Shown in pieces: positions 28,160 to 37,258 of a stretch of DNA of 64,000 nucleotides (position 1 is the stretch's first letter; every line of letters starts with the position of its first letter). The notes under the pieces were generated by a model. The model saw nothing but the letters and a program-made list of their open reading frames with translations. It was not told the origin of the DNA and made no database searches. The translations under genes were made by a program, and so were the position numbers. This stretch comes from Methylobacteriaceae bacterium (lineage in GTDB: Bacteria > Pseudomonadota > Alphaproteobacteria > Rhizobiales > Beijerinckiaceae), in NCBI GenBank assembly GCA_947444195.1, contig CANEZL010000003.1:124001-188000 (forward strand), given 5' to 3'.

Positions 28160-28804
28160 ATGGATACCCTCTCGCGAAACACGGCGGCGAGCCCGTCCGG
28201 CGTGCCGCTCACCGGCCCTGCCCGGCGCGATGCCATGTGCACGGCGCTGGCCCGGAACTGGTGGCTGGTGGCCCTGCGCGGCGTGATGGCGATCCTGTTC
28301 GGCATCCTGGCCTTCGCGGCGCCGGGGGCCTTCGTGCTCTCGCTGGTGCTGTTCTTCGCCGCCTACATGCTGGTCGACGGCGTGTTCGGGATCTGGTCTG
28401 CCCTGCGCGCCGCGCAACGCCACGAGCGCTGGGGCTTCCTGCTCCTCGAAGGCGTCATCGACATCGCTGTGGGCGTGGCGGCCTTCCTCGTGCCCGCGGC
28501 TGCGGTGTGGGCCTTCGTCCTGCTCGTCGCGGTCTGGGCCCTCCTCAGCGGCGGTCTGATGATCGCGGCGGCCTTCAACCTGCACCTGCATTACGGGCGC
28601 TGGTGGCTCGGCCTCGGCGGCGTGGTCTCCCTGCTGTTCGGGCTCGCGCTCCTCGTCAATCCCGGGATCTCGGCCCTGGTGCTGACGTGGTGGCTCGGCG
28701 GCTACGCCGTCGCCTTCGGGATCATGCTCCTCGTCCTGGCGTTCAAGCTGCGCGGTCGCCACGAGGCCGCCGGACGGCCGATGCCGTTGCCGGGCGGCGC
28801 CTGA
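28160..28804 (+). CDS. hdeD: HdeD-family (DUF308) membrane protein
   Basis: This 214-residue integral membrane protein has about six hydrophobic segments in three DUF308-type pairs, beginning ALARNWWLVALRGVMAILFG (about 29-48) and ending with a short charged tail. HdeD is linked to acid resistance in enterobacteria; in Hyphomicrobiales homologues are common general-stress genes. The perfect EcfG promoter upstream fits this. ATG at 28160 was chosen because the longer upstream frame is antisense to the HlyD adaptor gene. Confidence 0.87.
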   Translation: MDTLSRNTAASPSGVPLTGPARRDAMCTALARNWWLVALRGVMAILFGILAFAAPGAFVLSLVLFFAAYMLVDGVFGIWSALRAAQRHERWGFLLLEGVIDIAVGVAAFLVPAAAVWAFVLLVAVWALLSGGLMIAAAFNLHLHYGRWWLGLGGVVSLLFGLALLVNPGISALVLTWWLGGYAVAFGIMLLVLAFKLRGRHEAAGRPMPLPGGA

Positions 28805-28901
28805 GGCCGTCGCGCCATAGCGCGGGCCGGGGACGCCGGGCTACAAGGGCGCTCGATCCGAGCCGGCCCTCCGCCCGGCCCGGCGCCCCACGACGAGCGC
28901 C

Positions 28902-31346
28902 ATGAACCCACCCGACCCGGAACGCAGCAGGGCCGGCGATTCTGGGCCGGACACCGAGACGCGGGCCGCCGCCCGCGCCGCGGCCTCCGCCGGCCGCCAG
29001 TTCGTGCGCCAGCTCGGCCTCCTGATCGCGGGGGCCGCGCGCATCGCCGCCCGGCAAACGCAGCAGGTCGGCGGGCGCGGCGCGACCGCCCTCCGCGCCG
29101 GCCTGCGGCGCCGAGCACCTGCCGCGATGCCGGCCGCGATGCCCGCCGAGGCAGCGGCCCCGCGGCCCGTCGCGGCGCCGGGCTTCCCCCGCGGCCGGCG
29201 CGGCATCGCGCTGGCGCTCGTCGCCGTCGCGGCCCTGCCGGCGCTGGCGCTCCTCGGCTACGTGCTGGCGGCCTTCGCCACGCTGCCGCCCCTCGGCGGC
29301 GTCTCGAACGATCCCGGCAGCCGCGCCCTCACCGTGGAAGCCGATGACGGGCGCCCCTTCGCCACCCGGGGCGCCTTCCGCGGCCAGCCCCTCACCGCCG
29401 CCGACCTGCCGCCGCACCTCGCCCAGGCGATCATCGCCATCGAGGACCGGCGCTTCTACAGCCATTGGGGCGTCGACCTGCGCGGCCTCACGCGGGCGGC
29501 CTGGCGCAACCTCACCGGCGGCGGGGTGCGGGAGGGCGGCTCCACCATCACCCAGCAATACGTCCGGCTGACCTCCCTCAGCCAGGAGAAGACCCTGCGG
29601 CGCAAGATCCAGGAGGCGTTCCTGGCCCTGCGCGCCGAGAGCACGATGAGCAAGAGCGACATCCTGCTCGGCTACCTCAACACCGCCTATTTCGGCGCCG
29701 GCGCCTACGGGATCGACGCGGCGGCGCGGCGCTATTTCGGCAAGCCGGCCAAGGCCCTCACCCTGCCCGAGGCGGCCATGCTCGCCGGCCTCGTGCGCGC
29801 GCCCTCGCAGCTCGCCCCGACGCGCAATTTCGGCGGCGCCAAGGAGCGGGCCGACGTGGTGCTCCAGGCCATGGTGGAGACGGGCGCCATCACCGCGAAG
29901 GAGGCCGACGCCGCCCGCGCCAAGACGGTGACCCTGCGCACCCCGCCGGAGACGCCCCCCGGCACGAACTACTTCCTCGACATGGTGGCGACCGAGGCCA
30001 AGCGCCTCGCCGAGACCGGCGGCGACGTCACCGTGCGCTCGACCCTGAACCTCGATCTCCAGAGCCTCGCCGAGGGCGTGGTCGCCCGCCGCCTGGATGC
30101 GGAGGGGGCGAAGAAGAAGGCGTCCCAGGCCGCCCTCGTCGCCCTCTCGCCGCAGGGCGCCATCCTGGCGATGGTGGGCGGGCGCGACTACGAGGACAGC
30201 CAGTTCAACCGGGCGGTGCAGGCCAAGCGCCAGGCGGGCTCCCTGTTCAAGCTGTTCGTCTACCTCACCGCCTACGAGCAGGGCCTGAGCCCCGAATCCG
30301 TGCTGGTGGACCGGCCGGTGCAGATCGGCGACTGGGAGCCGCAGAACGCCAACAATCGCTTCCGCGGCGCGCTGCCCCTGCGCTCCGCCTTCGCGCTCTC
30401 CGTCAACACCATCGCGGCGCAGCTCGGCGACGAGCTCGGCATCCCGGCGGTGATCGCCACGGCGAAGAAGCTCGGGATCCAGTCCGAACTGCCGAACGTG
30501 CCGAGCCTCGCCCTGGGCTCGGCGGAGGTGACGCTCCTCGAGATGACGCGGGCCTATGCGGGCGTGCTCGCCAACCGCGCGCCGCTGGAGAGCTTCGCGA
30601 TCCACACGATCCGCGGCCCCGCACCCCAGCCCCTCTACGTGCGGCCCGACCCCGCCGCCAGCGGCGGATTGCCGGGCGACAGCCGCAGCATGATGCTCGA
30701 CAGCCTCCAGGCGGTGGTCGACAGCGGCACGGGCAAGGCGGCGCGGGTGCCTGGCCTCGCCATCGGCGGCAAGACCGGGACCACCCAGGATTACCGGGAC
30801 GCGTGGTTCATCGGCATGAGCCCGGACCTCGTCGTCGGCGTCTGGGTCGGCAACGACGACAACAGCTCGATGAACCGGGTCGGCGGCGGCGACCTGCCGG
30901 CGGCGATGTTCCGCGATTTCGTGCAGCGGGCGAGCGCGCAGCTCGCCAAGGGCCGCAAGCGCCCCTCCGCCGCCCGGGCCGAGCCCGCCCCCGCCGCGCC
31001 GACCCCGCCGGCCCCGGTTGCCGAGGCCGGTGCCGAGGCGCGGGGCGTGCCGGAGGTGATCGATACGGGAACCCTCGGTTTCCGCGGGCGGGTGGTGCGG
31101 CTCGCGGGCGTCGAGGGCGAGGGCGGCGCGCTGGCCCGCCAGCTCGCGCGCTACCTGCGCCGCCGGGAGGTCACCTGCGCGCAGGCCGCGGACGGGATGC
31201 GCTGCCGCATCGACGGCGACGACCTCGCCGCGCTGATCCTGGCCGCGGGCGGGGCGCGGGCGAGCGCCGACGCGTCCCCCGACCTCCTCGACGCCGAGGA
31301 GCAGGCCCGCTCGGAGCGCGTGGGCCTGTGGAGCCGGGGCCGCTGA
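28902..31346 (+). CDS. Class A penicillin-binding protein (PBP1A-like) with extra C-terminal domain
   Basis: This 814-residue peptidoglycan synthase has a cytoplasmic Ala/Arg-rich N-terminus, one membrane helix (about 103-126), a GT51 transglycosylase domain with catalytic Glu181 in IEDRRFYSHWGVDLRG and GGSTITQQYVR, then a transpeptidase with Ser447-x-x-Lys450 (SLFK), SVN and KTG at 624-626. After a Pro/Ala linker, residues about 719-814 form a further domain whose pattern (GRVVRLAGVEG, then REVTCAQ, then EEQARSERVGLW at the end) resembles the micrococcal-nuclease fold without obvious catalytic residues. It polymerises and cross-links glycan strands in the periplasm. It is a single gene. Confidence 0.9.
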   Translation: MNPPDPERSRAGDSGPDTETRAAARAAASAGRQFVRQLGLLIAGAARIAARQTQQVGGRGATALRAGLRRRAPAAMPAAMPAEAAAPRPVAAPGFPRGRRGIALALVAVAALPALALLGYVLAAFATLPPLGGVSNDPGSRALTVEADDGRPFATRGAFRGQPLTAADLPPHLAQAIIAIEDRRFYSHWGVDLRGLTRAAWRNLTGGGVREGGSTITQQYVRLTSLSQEKTLRRKIQEAFLALRAESTMSKSDILLGYLNTAYFGAGAYGIDAAARRYFGKPAKALTLPEAAMLAGLVRAPSQLAPTRNFGGAKERADVVLQAMVETGAITAKEADAARAKTVTLRTPPETPPGTNYFLDMVATEAKRLAETGGDVTVRSTLNLDLQSLAEGVVARRLDAEGAKKKASQAALVALSPQGAILAMVGGRDYEDSQFNRAVQAKRQAGSLFKLFVYLTAYEQGLSPESVLVDRPVQIGDWEPQNANNRFRGALPLRSAFALSVNTIAAQLGDELGIPAVIATAKKLGIQSELPNVPSLALGSAEVTLLEMTRAYAGVLANRAPLESFAIHTIRGPAPQPLYVRPDPAASGGLPGDSRSMMLDSLQAVVDSGTGKAARVPGLAIGGKTGTTQDYRDAWFIGMSPDLVVGVWVGNDDNSSMNRVGGGDLPAAMFRDFVQRASAQLAKGRKRPSAARAEPAPAAPTPPAPVAEAGAEARGVPEVIDTGTLGFRGRVVRLAGVEGEGGALARQLARYLRRREVTCAQAADGMRCRIDGDDLAALILAAGGARASADASPDLLDAEEQARSERVGLWSRGR

Positions 31347-31370
31347 GAGGATCTATCCTACGGTGATCGC

Positions 31371-31411
31371 ACGATGATTCCGGAGAACCGGCTGCCACTT
31401 TTCCGCATCGT
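31371..31411. repeat. Palindromic intergenic element with CCGGCTGCCAC core
   Basis: ACGATG (31371-31376) and CATCGT (31406-31411) border a segment containing AACCGGCTGCCACTTTTCC. It shares the core CCGGCTGCCAC with the element at 18626-18657. It lies between the convergent penicillin-binding protein and AMP nucleosidase genes and could also act as a terminator. Confidence 0.45.
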
Positions 31412-31414
31412 GCT

Positions 31415-32902
31415 CTAGCGGAACGGCGGCTCGTCGAAGCTGCGCAGCTTGCGCGAGTGCAGCCCGTGCCGGTCGGCGCGCAGGATGTCGAGGGCGGTGA
31501 GCCCGATGCGCAGGTGCTCGCCCACCGCCCGCTCGTAGAAGGCGTTGGCCGCGCCCGGCAGCTTGATCTCCCCGTGCAGCGGCTTGTCGGAGATGCAGAG
31601 CAGCGTGCCGTAGGGCACCCGCAGGCGGTAGCCCTGCGCGGCGATGGTGCCGCTCTCCATGTCGACGCCGATGCAGCGGCCGAGATTGATCACCCGCCGC
31701 TCCTGGCTGAAGCGCAACTCCCAGTTGCGGTCGTCGTAGGTCACCACCGTGCCGGTGCGCAGGCGCCGCTTCAGCGCCTCGTCGCGCTCCCCCGTCACCT
31801 GGGCGGCCGCGGCCTGGAGGGCGAGCTGCACCTCGGCGAGCGCGGGCACCGGCACGTCGGTTGGCACCTGCTCGTCGAGGATGCGGTCGCGGCGCAGGTA
31901 GCCGTGGGCCAGCACGTAGTCGCCCATGCGCTGCGACTGGCGCAGGCCCCCGCAATGGCCCACCATCAGCCAGCAATGGGGGCGCAGCACCGCGAGGTGG
32001 TCGGTGATCGTCTTCGCGTTCGAGGGCCCGACGCCGATGTTGACGAGCGTCGTGCCCTGCATCGCCCCGTCCGGCCCGCGGGCGACGAGGTGGTAGGCCG
32101 GCATCTGGTAGCGGTGCCAGGGCGAGGCGGCGATGAGCGCCCCTGGATCGGCATGCGCCGCCTCCGCGCGGCGCACCCGCACCCCGCCCGGCAGGATCAG
32201 CTCCTCGAACCCCTCCGCCCCCGAGGCCAGGCGCTCGAGGCCGTGGCGGACGAACTGGTCCACGTAGCGGTGGTAGTTGGTGAGCAGGATCCAGGGCTGG
32301 ACGTGGCTCCAGTCGCTGCCCGTGTAGTGGACGAGGCGGCGCAGCGAGTAGTCGACCCGCACCGCGTCGAACAGCGCGAGCGGGCGCGGCGCGTCGCCCC
32401 GCTGCTCCCAGAGGCCGTCGGCCACCTCGTCGCCGACCACGGAGAGCAGCGGCACGGGGAAGAAGGCGGCGAGCTCCGCCCCGTCCACCGGCCGCCCGCC
32501 GGGGTTGAGGCCGGCCTCCAGCACGTAAGGGTACGGGATCTCCTGACCGCTCAGGCCGACCTCGATCGCCACGCCGTAATCGCGCACCAGGGGTTCGAGC
32601 TGGGCGATCAGGTAGTCGCGGAAATGGGCGGGCTGGGTGATCGTGGTGGCGTAGGTGCCCGGCGCCTGGAGCTTGCCGGTGGCCCGGCTCACCTGCGGCA
32701 TCGGCCCGGTCGGCTGGTAGGTGACGCGGATCTCGGGGTAGCGGAAGCCGAGGCGCTCGGTGGCGTCGGGGGGCGCGCCGCCGGCGAGGTAGCGGGCGAG
32801 CGCCGCGCGCAGGGCCCGCGTGGCCTCCGCGTGCAGGGCGATCAGCCGGTCGACCGCGACGGGCACCTCGCCGATCGCCTCCATCGGGCGCAGCTCTTCC
32901 AT
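31415..32902 (-). CDS. amn: AMP nucleosidase
   Basis: This 495-residue enzyme splits AMP into adenine and ribose 5-phosphate. It has the N-terminal Amn domain (about 10-170, with ERLGFRYPEIRVTYQPTGPM) and a C-terminal nucleoside-phosphorylase fold (about 230-480, with TTLVNIGVGPSNAKTITDHL and VDMESGTIAAQGYRL, the ribose-binding Met-Glu). ATG at 32902 is chosen because GGGGAGAG lies nine bases upstream inside the longer frame that starts at 32929. It is divergent from trmO. Length matches the E. coli enzyme. Confidence 0.92.
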   Translation of the reverse strand: MEELRPMEAIGEVPVAVDRLIALHAEATRALRAALARYLAGGAPPDATERLGFRYPEIRVTYQPTGPMPQVSRATGKLQAPGTYATTITQPAHFRDYLIAQLEPLVRDYGVAIEVGLSGQEIPYPYVLEAGLNPGGRPVDGAELAAFFPVPLLSVVGDEVADGLWEQRGDAPRPLALFDAVRVDYSLRRLVHYTGSDWSHVQPWILLTNYHRYVDQFVRHGLERLASGAEGFEELILPGGVRVRRAEAAHADPGALIAASPWHRYQMPAYHLVARGPDGAMQGTTLVNIGVGPSNAKTITDHLAVLRPHCWLMVGHCGGLRQSQRMGDYVLAHGYLRRDRILDEQVPTDVPVPALAEVQLALQAAAAQVTGERDEALKRRLRTGTVVTYDDRNWELRFSQERRVINLGRCIGVDMESGTIAAQGYRLRVPYGTLLCISDKPLHGEIKLPGAANAFYERAVGEHLRIGLTALDILRADRHGLHSRKLRSFDEPPFR

Positions 32903-32985
32903 CACCCCGCTCTCCCCTGTCCACCGCATCCGGTGCCCGCTATACCCCGTCGCGGCCCCGGTGGCAGGCGGATAAGCGGTGCGAC

Positions 32986-33483
32986 ATGGACGAGGAGTTC
33001 GGCCTCCGGCCCGGTGAGGAGGCGCTGGCCCTGCCGGACCGGTACGATGCCGGTCTCCACTTCATCGGGCGCCTGCGCACCCCGTGGACCCGTCGGGCCG
33101 ACTGCCCGAAGAACAACCTCGGGAACGAGGCCGTCTGCACCGTCGCCCTCGATCCGGCCTACGCGCCCGCGCTCCGGAACGTCGAGGGCGCGAGCCACCT
33201 CGTCCTGCTCTACTGGATGGACCGGGCCCCGCGCGGCCTCCTCGTGCAGCAGCCCCGGCACGCGGACGGGCCGCGGGGCACCTTCTCCCTGCGCTCGCCG
33301 GCGCGGCCGAACCCGATCGCCCTCGCCGTGGTCGAACTCCTCGGCCGCAGCGACGACACCCTCGCGGTGCGGGGGCTCGACTGCCTCGACGGCACGCCGC
33401 TCCTCGACATCAAGCCCTATTTCGCCTCTACGGATTCGCGTCCGCAGGCGATTGTGGAGCGCGCGGGCAAGCCGGCCCGGTGA
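32986..33483 (+). CDS. trmO: tRNA (t6A37) N6-methyltransferase TrmO
   Basis: This 165-residue protein uses SAM to methylate threonylcarbamoyl-adenosine at position 37 of Thr tRNAs. FIGRLRTPW (26-34), GNEAVCTVALDPAYAPAL and the signature RSPARPNPI (103-111), followed by DIKPYFAS, identify the TsaA/YaeB fold. Its stop codon overlaps the start of the SGNH hydrolase gene (GTGA), so the two are co-transcribed. Confidence 0.92.
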   Translation: MDEEFGLRPGEEALALPDRYDAGLHFIGRLRTPWTRRADCPKNNLGNEAVCTVALDPAYAPALRNVEGASHLVLLYWMDRAPRGLLVQQPRHADGPRGTFSLRSPARPNPIALAVVELLGRSDDTLAVRGLDCLDGTPLLDIKPYFASTDSRPQAIVERAGKPAR

Positions 33484-34211
33484 GAACGCTCGGTCTCGTG
33501 GCCGCGGGAACCGCGCTGCTCGGCCTCGGCGCCGCCATCGGCTGGACCGCGCGGGCGCCCAACGACGCGCGGCACTACGCCGAGGGCAGACGCGCCGCCG
33601 TGCAGCAGCATCTCGACGAGGCGGCTTCCGATTACGTGTTCCTGGCCGGCGACAGCCAGGCGGAGCTGCAGCCGCCCGCCCAGCGCCCCTGCGGCCTCGA
33701 ACTCGTGAACGGCGGCAGCGCCGGGGCCAACGCGGCCCTCTACGCGGATGTCCTCGACGGACTGCGCTTCCGCGTCAGGCCGCGGGCCGCCGTGCTCGCC
33801 ATCGGCACGAACGACCTCATCGCGAAGAACGGGCCCCGTACCCCGCGGGCCCTGGCGCGCTTCGACGGGAACGCGGAGCGGATCGTCCGCCGCTTGCGCG
33901 CGGAGAGCGACCAGGTGGTGGTGCTCGCGGTCCCGCCGATCGGCCGATCGCTCGCCGACCGGCTCGATGCGGAGGCGGTGGCGGTCCACAGCGAGCACCT
34001 GCGCGCCCTGTGCGCGCGCCTCGGCTGCCGCTTCGCCGACCCCTACGCGCCCCTGCGGGACGGAGCGAGCGGCTTCGCCCGGCCCGGCGCGATGAGCAAC
34101 GGGCTGCACGTGGCTCGGTACCGACCCGTCATGCAGGCCCTGCTGCCGGCCCTCTGCGAGCCGGACGCCGCCGAGGATCAGGCCGTCCGCGCCGGCGGCC
34201 TGATCCGGTAG
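33480..34211 (+). CDS. SGNH/GDSL hydrolase, membrane-anchored or exported
   Basis: This 243-residue protein starts at GTG in the overlap with trmO. An N-terminal hydrophobic stretch (3-22) looks like an uncleaved anchor or signal. SGNH blocks are visible: block I FLAGDSQ with Ser59, Gly in NGGSAGAN (block II), IGTNDL with Asn111 (block III) and GLH with His210 (block V). It may be a lipase or an acetyl-esterase on envelope carbohydrate. Its last 34 bases overlap the end of the convergent RND gene. A mature partner is not evident. Confidence 0.8.
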   Translation: MRTLGLVAAGTALLGLGAAIGWTARAPNDARHYAEGRRAAVQQHLDEAASDYVFLAGDSQAELQPPAQRPCGLELVNGGSAGANAALYADVLDGLRFRVRPRAAVLAIGTNDLIAKNGPRTPRALARFDGNAERIVRRLRAESDQVVVLAVPPIGRSLADRLDAEAVAVHSEHLRALCARLGCRFADPYAPLRDGASGFARPGAMSNGLHVARYRPVMQALLPALCEPDAAEDQAVRAGGLIR

Positions 34212-37200
34212 CAGCCCACGTAGAGGGCGGGCAGGAAGAGCAGGGTCAGCAGGGTCGCGGCGAGGATGCCGCCGATCATCGCGTAGGCCATCGGCCCCCA
34301 GAACACCTCGCGGGCGATGGGGACGAGGCCGAGGCTCGCCGCCGCCGCCGTCAGCAGGATCGGCCGCATGCGGTGGCGGGTGGCCTCCACCACCGCGTCC
34401 CAGGGCGCCAGCCCGTCCGCCTCGCATTCCTCGATCTGGCTCACGAGGATCACGGCGTTGCGCACGATGATGCCGATGAGCGCCAGGATGCCGAGGATCG
34501 CCACGAAGCCCATCGGCTTGTCGAACAGGAGGAGCGCCGGCACCACGCCGATGAGGCCGAGGGGCGCCACCGAGAAGACCAGCAGCAGCTTTCCGAAGCT
34601 CTGGAGCTGGATCATCAGGAACACCGCCATGGCGAGCAGCATCACCGGCACCACGGCGGCGATCGGCCCCTGGCCCTTGGCGGCCTCCTCCACCGCGCCT
34701 CCGGTCTCAAGGGTGTAGCCCTCGGGCATCGCTTTCGTGAACGCGTCGATCTCGGGCTGGAGCGCGGCGACCACGGTGGGCGGCTGCGTCGCGTCCAGGA
34801 TCGCGGCGCGCACGGTGATGGTCGCCACCCGGTTGCGGCGCCAGACGATGGGCTGCTCGAGGTCGTAGTCGAGCTTGGCGAAGGCCAGCAGCGGCACCAC
34901 CGTGCCGTTGGCGAGGCCGACCTGCAGGCTCTGGAGCGTGTCCAGCGAGGTGCGCTCGACGGCGCGCGCCCGGCCGACCACGTTCACGAGGTAGATCGAG
35001 TCGCGCACCTGCGTGATGGCGGTGCCGCCGACGACGCCGTTGAGGATGCCGGCGATGTCCTGGCTCGTCACGCCGAGCTGGCGCGCCTTGTCCTGGAGGA
35101 TCTCGACGCGCAGCACCTTGCCGGGCTCGTTCCAGTCGAAGGTCGGCACGCCCACATGGGGGTTCTTGGCCACCACGTTGGCGAGCGCCAGGGCCTGCTC
35201 GCGCACGACCTGAAGGTCGGGGCCGGAGAGCCGGTACTGGATCGGCCGGCCCACGGGGGGGCCGAGGGAGAGCGGGCTCACGAACACGTCCGTGCCGACG
35301 AATTGCCGCTTGCCGATCTCCTCCAGCCGCGCGGCCACGCGCTCGCGCGCCTCCAGGGACTTCGTGACGATGACGATCTGGCCGAAGAAGGCGTTGTTCA
35401 GTTGCTGATCGAGGGGCAGGTAGAAGCGCACCGCGCCCTGGCCGACATAGGACGACCAGCGCTCGATGTCGGGGTCGCCCTTCAGGGCCTCCTCGAAACG
35501 GTCCATCTGCGCCTTGGTCTCGGTGATGGTCGCGTTCTGCGGCAGCGTCAGATCGACGAGGACCTCGTTGCGGTCGGAGGCCGGGAAGAACTGCTGCTGC
35601 ACGTGGCCCATGCCGACGACGGCGAGGCCCATCAGCGCCACGCAGAACGCCACGGTGATCCAGCGGAAGCGCATGGCGAGGCGCAGCACGGCGAGGAACA
35701 TGCGCCCCATCCGCCCCGGCTCGTGCCCGTGCGCCTTCATCTTCCTCGGCAGCAGGGTGACGCCGATGAGGGGGGCGAACAGCACGGCCACGATCCACGA
35801 GACGAGGAGCGAGGCCGCGATCACCACGAACAGGGAGTAGGTGTACTCGCCCGCCGACGAGCCGTTGAAGCCGATGGGCAGGAAGCCCGCCACCGTCACC
35901 AGCGTGCCGGTGAGCATCGGGAAGGCGGTGGAGGTGTAGGCGAAGGTCGCAGCCTTCTTGAGATCGTCCCCGAGCTCCAACCGCGCGACCATCATCTCCA
36001 CGGTGATCATCGCGTCGTCGACGAGCAGACCCAGCGCGATGATGAGGGCGCCGAGCGAGATGCGCTGGAGCGTCACGTCCATCACCTGCATGACGACGAA
36101 GACGATGGCGAGCACCAGCGGGATCGACAGGCTGACCACGAGCCCGGCCCGCAGGCCGAGGCTGATGAAGCTCACCGCGAGCACGATCACCACCGCCTCC
36201 ACCAGGGCCTTGGTGAAGCCGCCCACCGCCTCCTCCACGATCTTGGGCTGGTCCGAGACGAGGTGGATGCCGACGCCGATGGGGAGCTTGGCCTCGATGA
36301 GGCGCATGCGCGCCTTCAGGTCCTCGCCGAAATGCAGGAGGTTCGCCGAGGGGCGCATGGCGATGGCGAGCCCGATCGCGGGTTTGCCGTCGACCCGGAA
36401 CATCGCCGCCGGCGGATCCTCGTAGCCGCGGGCGATCTCGGCGACGTCCGAGAGGCGGAAGAAGCGGTCGTTGACGCGCAGGTTGATGTCGAGGAGCGAT
36501 TCCTCGGAGGCGAACTGCCCGCTCACCCGCACCGAGACGCGCTCGGGCCCCGCCTGGACCACGCCCGAGGCCGAGACGGCGTTCTGCGCCTGGAGCGTCT
36601 TGATGAGCTGGTTGAAGTCGAGGCCGTAGCCGGCGAGCTTGCGCGTGGCGAAGTCGAGGTAGATCACCTCCTTCTGCGTGCCGAGCAGCAGGGTCTTGCC
36701 GATATTGGGCACCTTCAGGATCTCGGTGCGCACGCCTTCCACGTAGTCGCGCAGCTGCCGGTGGGTGAGGCCGTCCGCCGTGAAGGCGTAGACGTTCCCG
36801 TAAACGTCGCCGAACTCGTCGTTGAAGAACGGGCCCTGCACCCCTTGCGGGAAATTGCCCTGGATGTCGCCGAGGCGCTTTCGCACCTGGTAGAAGGCGG
36901 GCTGGATCTCGGCCTTCTTCGTGGTGTCGCGGAACTGCACGAACACCGTGGCCTGCCCCGGTGTCGTGTAGCTGCGCACGTAGTCGAGGGCGTTGATCTG
37001 CTGCAACTCCTTCTCGATTCGGTCGGTGACCTGTTCGAGGGTGTCGCCGATGGTGGCGCCGGGCCAGACGGCCTGGACCACCATGGTCTTGATGGCGAAG
37101 GGCGGGTCCTCCTCGCGCCCGAGATTCCGGTAAGCGAGCGTGCCCGCGATCAGGCACACGCCCATCAGGAACCAGACGAAGGACTTGTGGGCGAGCGCCC

Positions 37201-37258
37201 ATTCCGAGAGGTTGAAGCCGGTCTCGTGCCGGTCGGGGCTTCCGCTGGGCGCGTGCAT
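34178..37258 (-). CDS. RND efflux transporter (HAE1-like)
   Basis: This 1026-residue inner-membrane pump has the two-fold RND layout, six plus six membrane segments and two large periplasmic loops. It begins NLSEWALAHKSFVWFLMGVC and shows RND motifs such as GLLVDDAMITVEMM in segment 4, with the paired aspartates for proton relay. It belongs to the AcrB superfamily but with a different N-terminus from AcrB itself. It follows two adaptor genes in one operon, with an ATGA overlap to the first upstream adaptor. No outer-membrane channel gene is present here. Confidence 0.93.
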   Translation of the reverse strand: MHAPSGSPDRHETGFNLSEWALAHKSFVWFLMGVCLIAGTLAYRNLGREEDPPFAIKTMVVQAVWPGATIGDTLEQVTDRIEKELQQINALDYVRSYTTPGQATVFVQFRDTTKKAEIQPAFYQVRKRLGDIQGNFPQGVQGPFFNDEFGDVYGNVYAFTADGLTHRQLRDYVEGVRTEILKVPNIGKTLLLGTQKEVIYLDFATRKLAGYGLDFNQLIKTLQAQNAVSASGVVQAGPERVSVRVSGQFASEESLLDINLRVNDRFFRLSDVAEIARGYEDPPAAMFRVDGKPAIGLAIAMRPSANLLHFGEDLKARMRLIEAKLPIGVGIHLVSDQPKIVEEAVGGFTKALVEAVVIVLAVSFISLGLRAGLVVSLSIPLVLAIVFVVMQVMDVTLQRISLGALIIALGLLVDDAMITVEMMVARLELGDDLKKAATFAYTSTAFPMLTGTLVTVAGFLPIGFNGSSAGEYTYSLFVVIAASLLVSWIVAVLFAPLIGVTLLPRKMKAHGHEPGRMGRMFLAVLRLAMRFRWITVAFCVALMGLAVVGMGHVQQQFFPASDRNEVLVDLTLPQNATITETKAQMDRFEEALKGDPDIERWSSYVGQGAVRFYLPLDQQLNNAFFGQIVIVTKSLEARERVAARLEEIGKRQFVGTDVFVSPLSLGPPVGRPIQYRLSGPDLQVVREQALALANVVAKNPHVGVPTFDWNEPGKVLRVEILQDKARQLGVTSQDIAGILNGVVGGTAITQVRDSIYLVNVVGRARAVERTSLDTLQSLQVGLANGTVVPLLAFAKLDYDLEQPIVWRRNRVATITVRAAILDATQPPTVVAALQPEIDAFTKAMPEGYTLETGGAVEEAAKGQGPIAAVVPVMLLAMAVFLMIQLQSFGKLLLVFSVAPLGLIGVVPALLLFDKPMGFVAILGILALIGIIVRNAVILVSQIEECEADGLAPWDAVVEATRHRMRPILLTAAAASLGLVPIAREVFWGPMAYAMIGGILAATLLTLLFLPALYVGCYRIRPPARTA

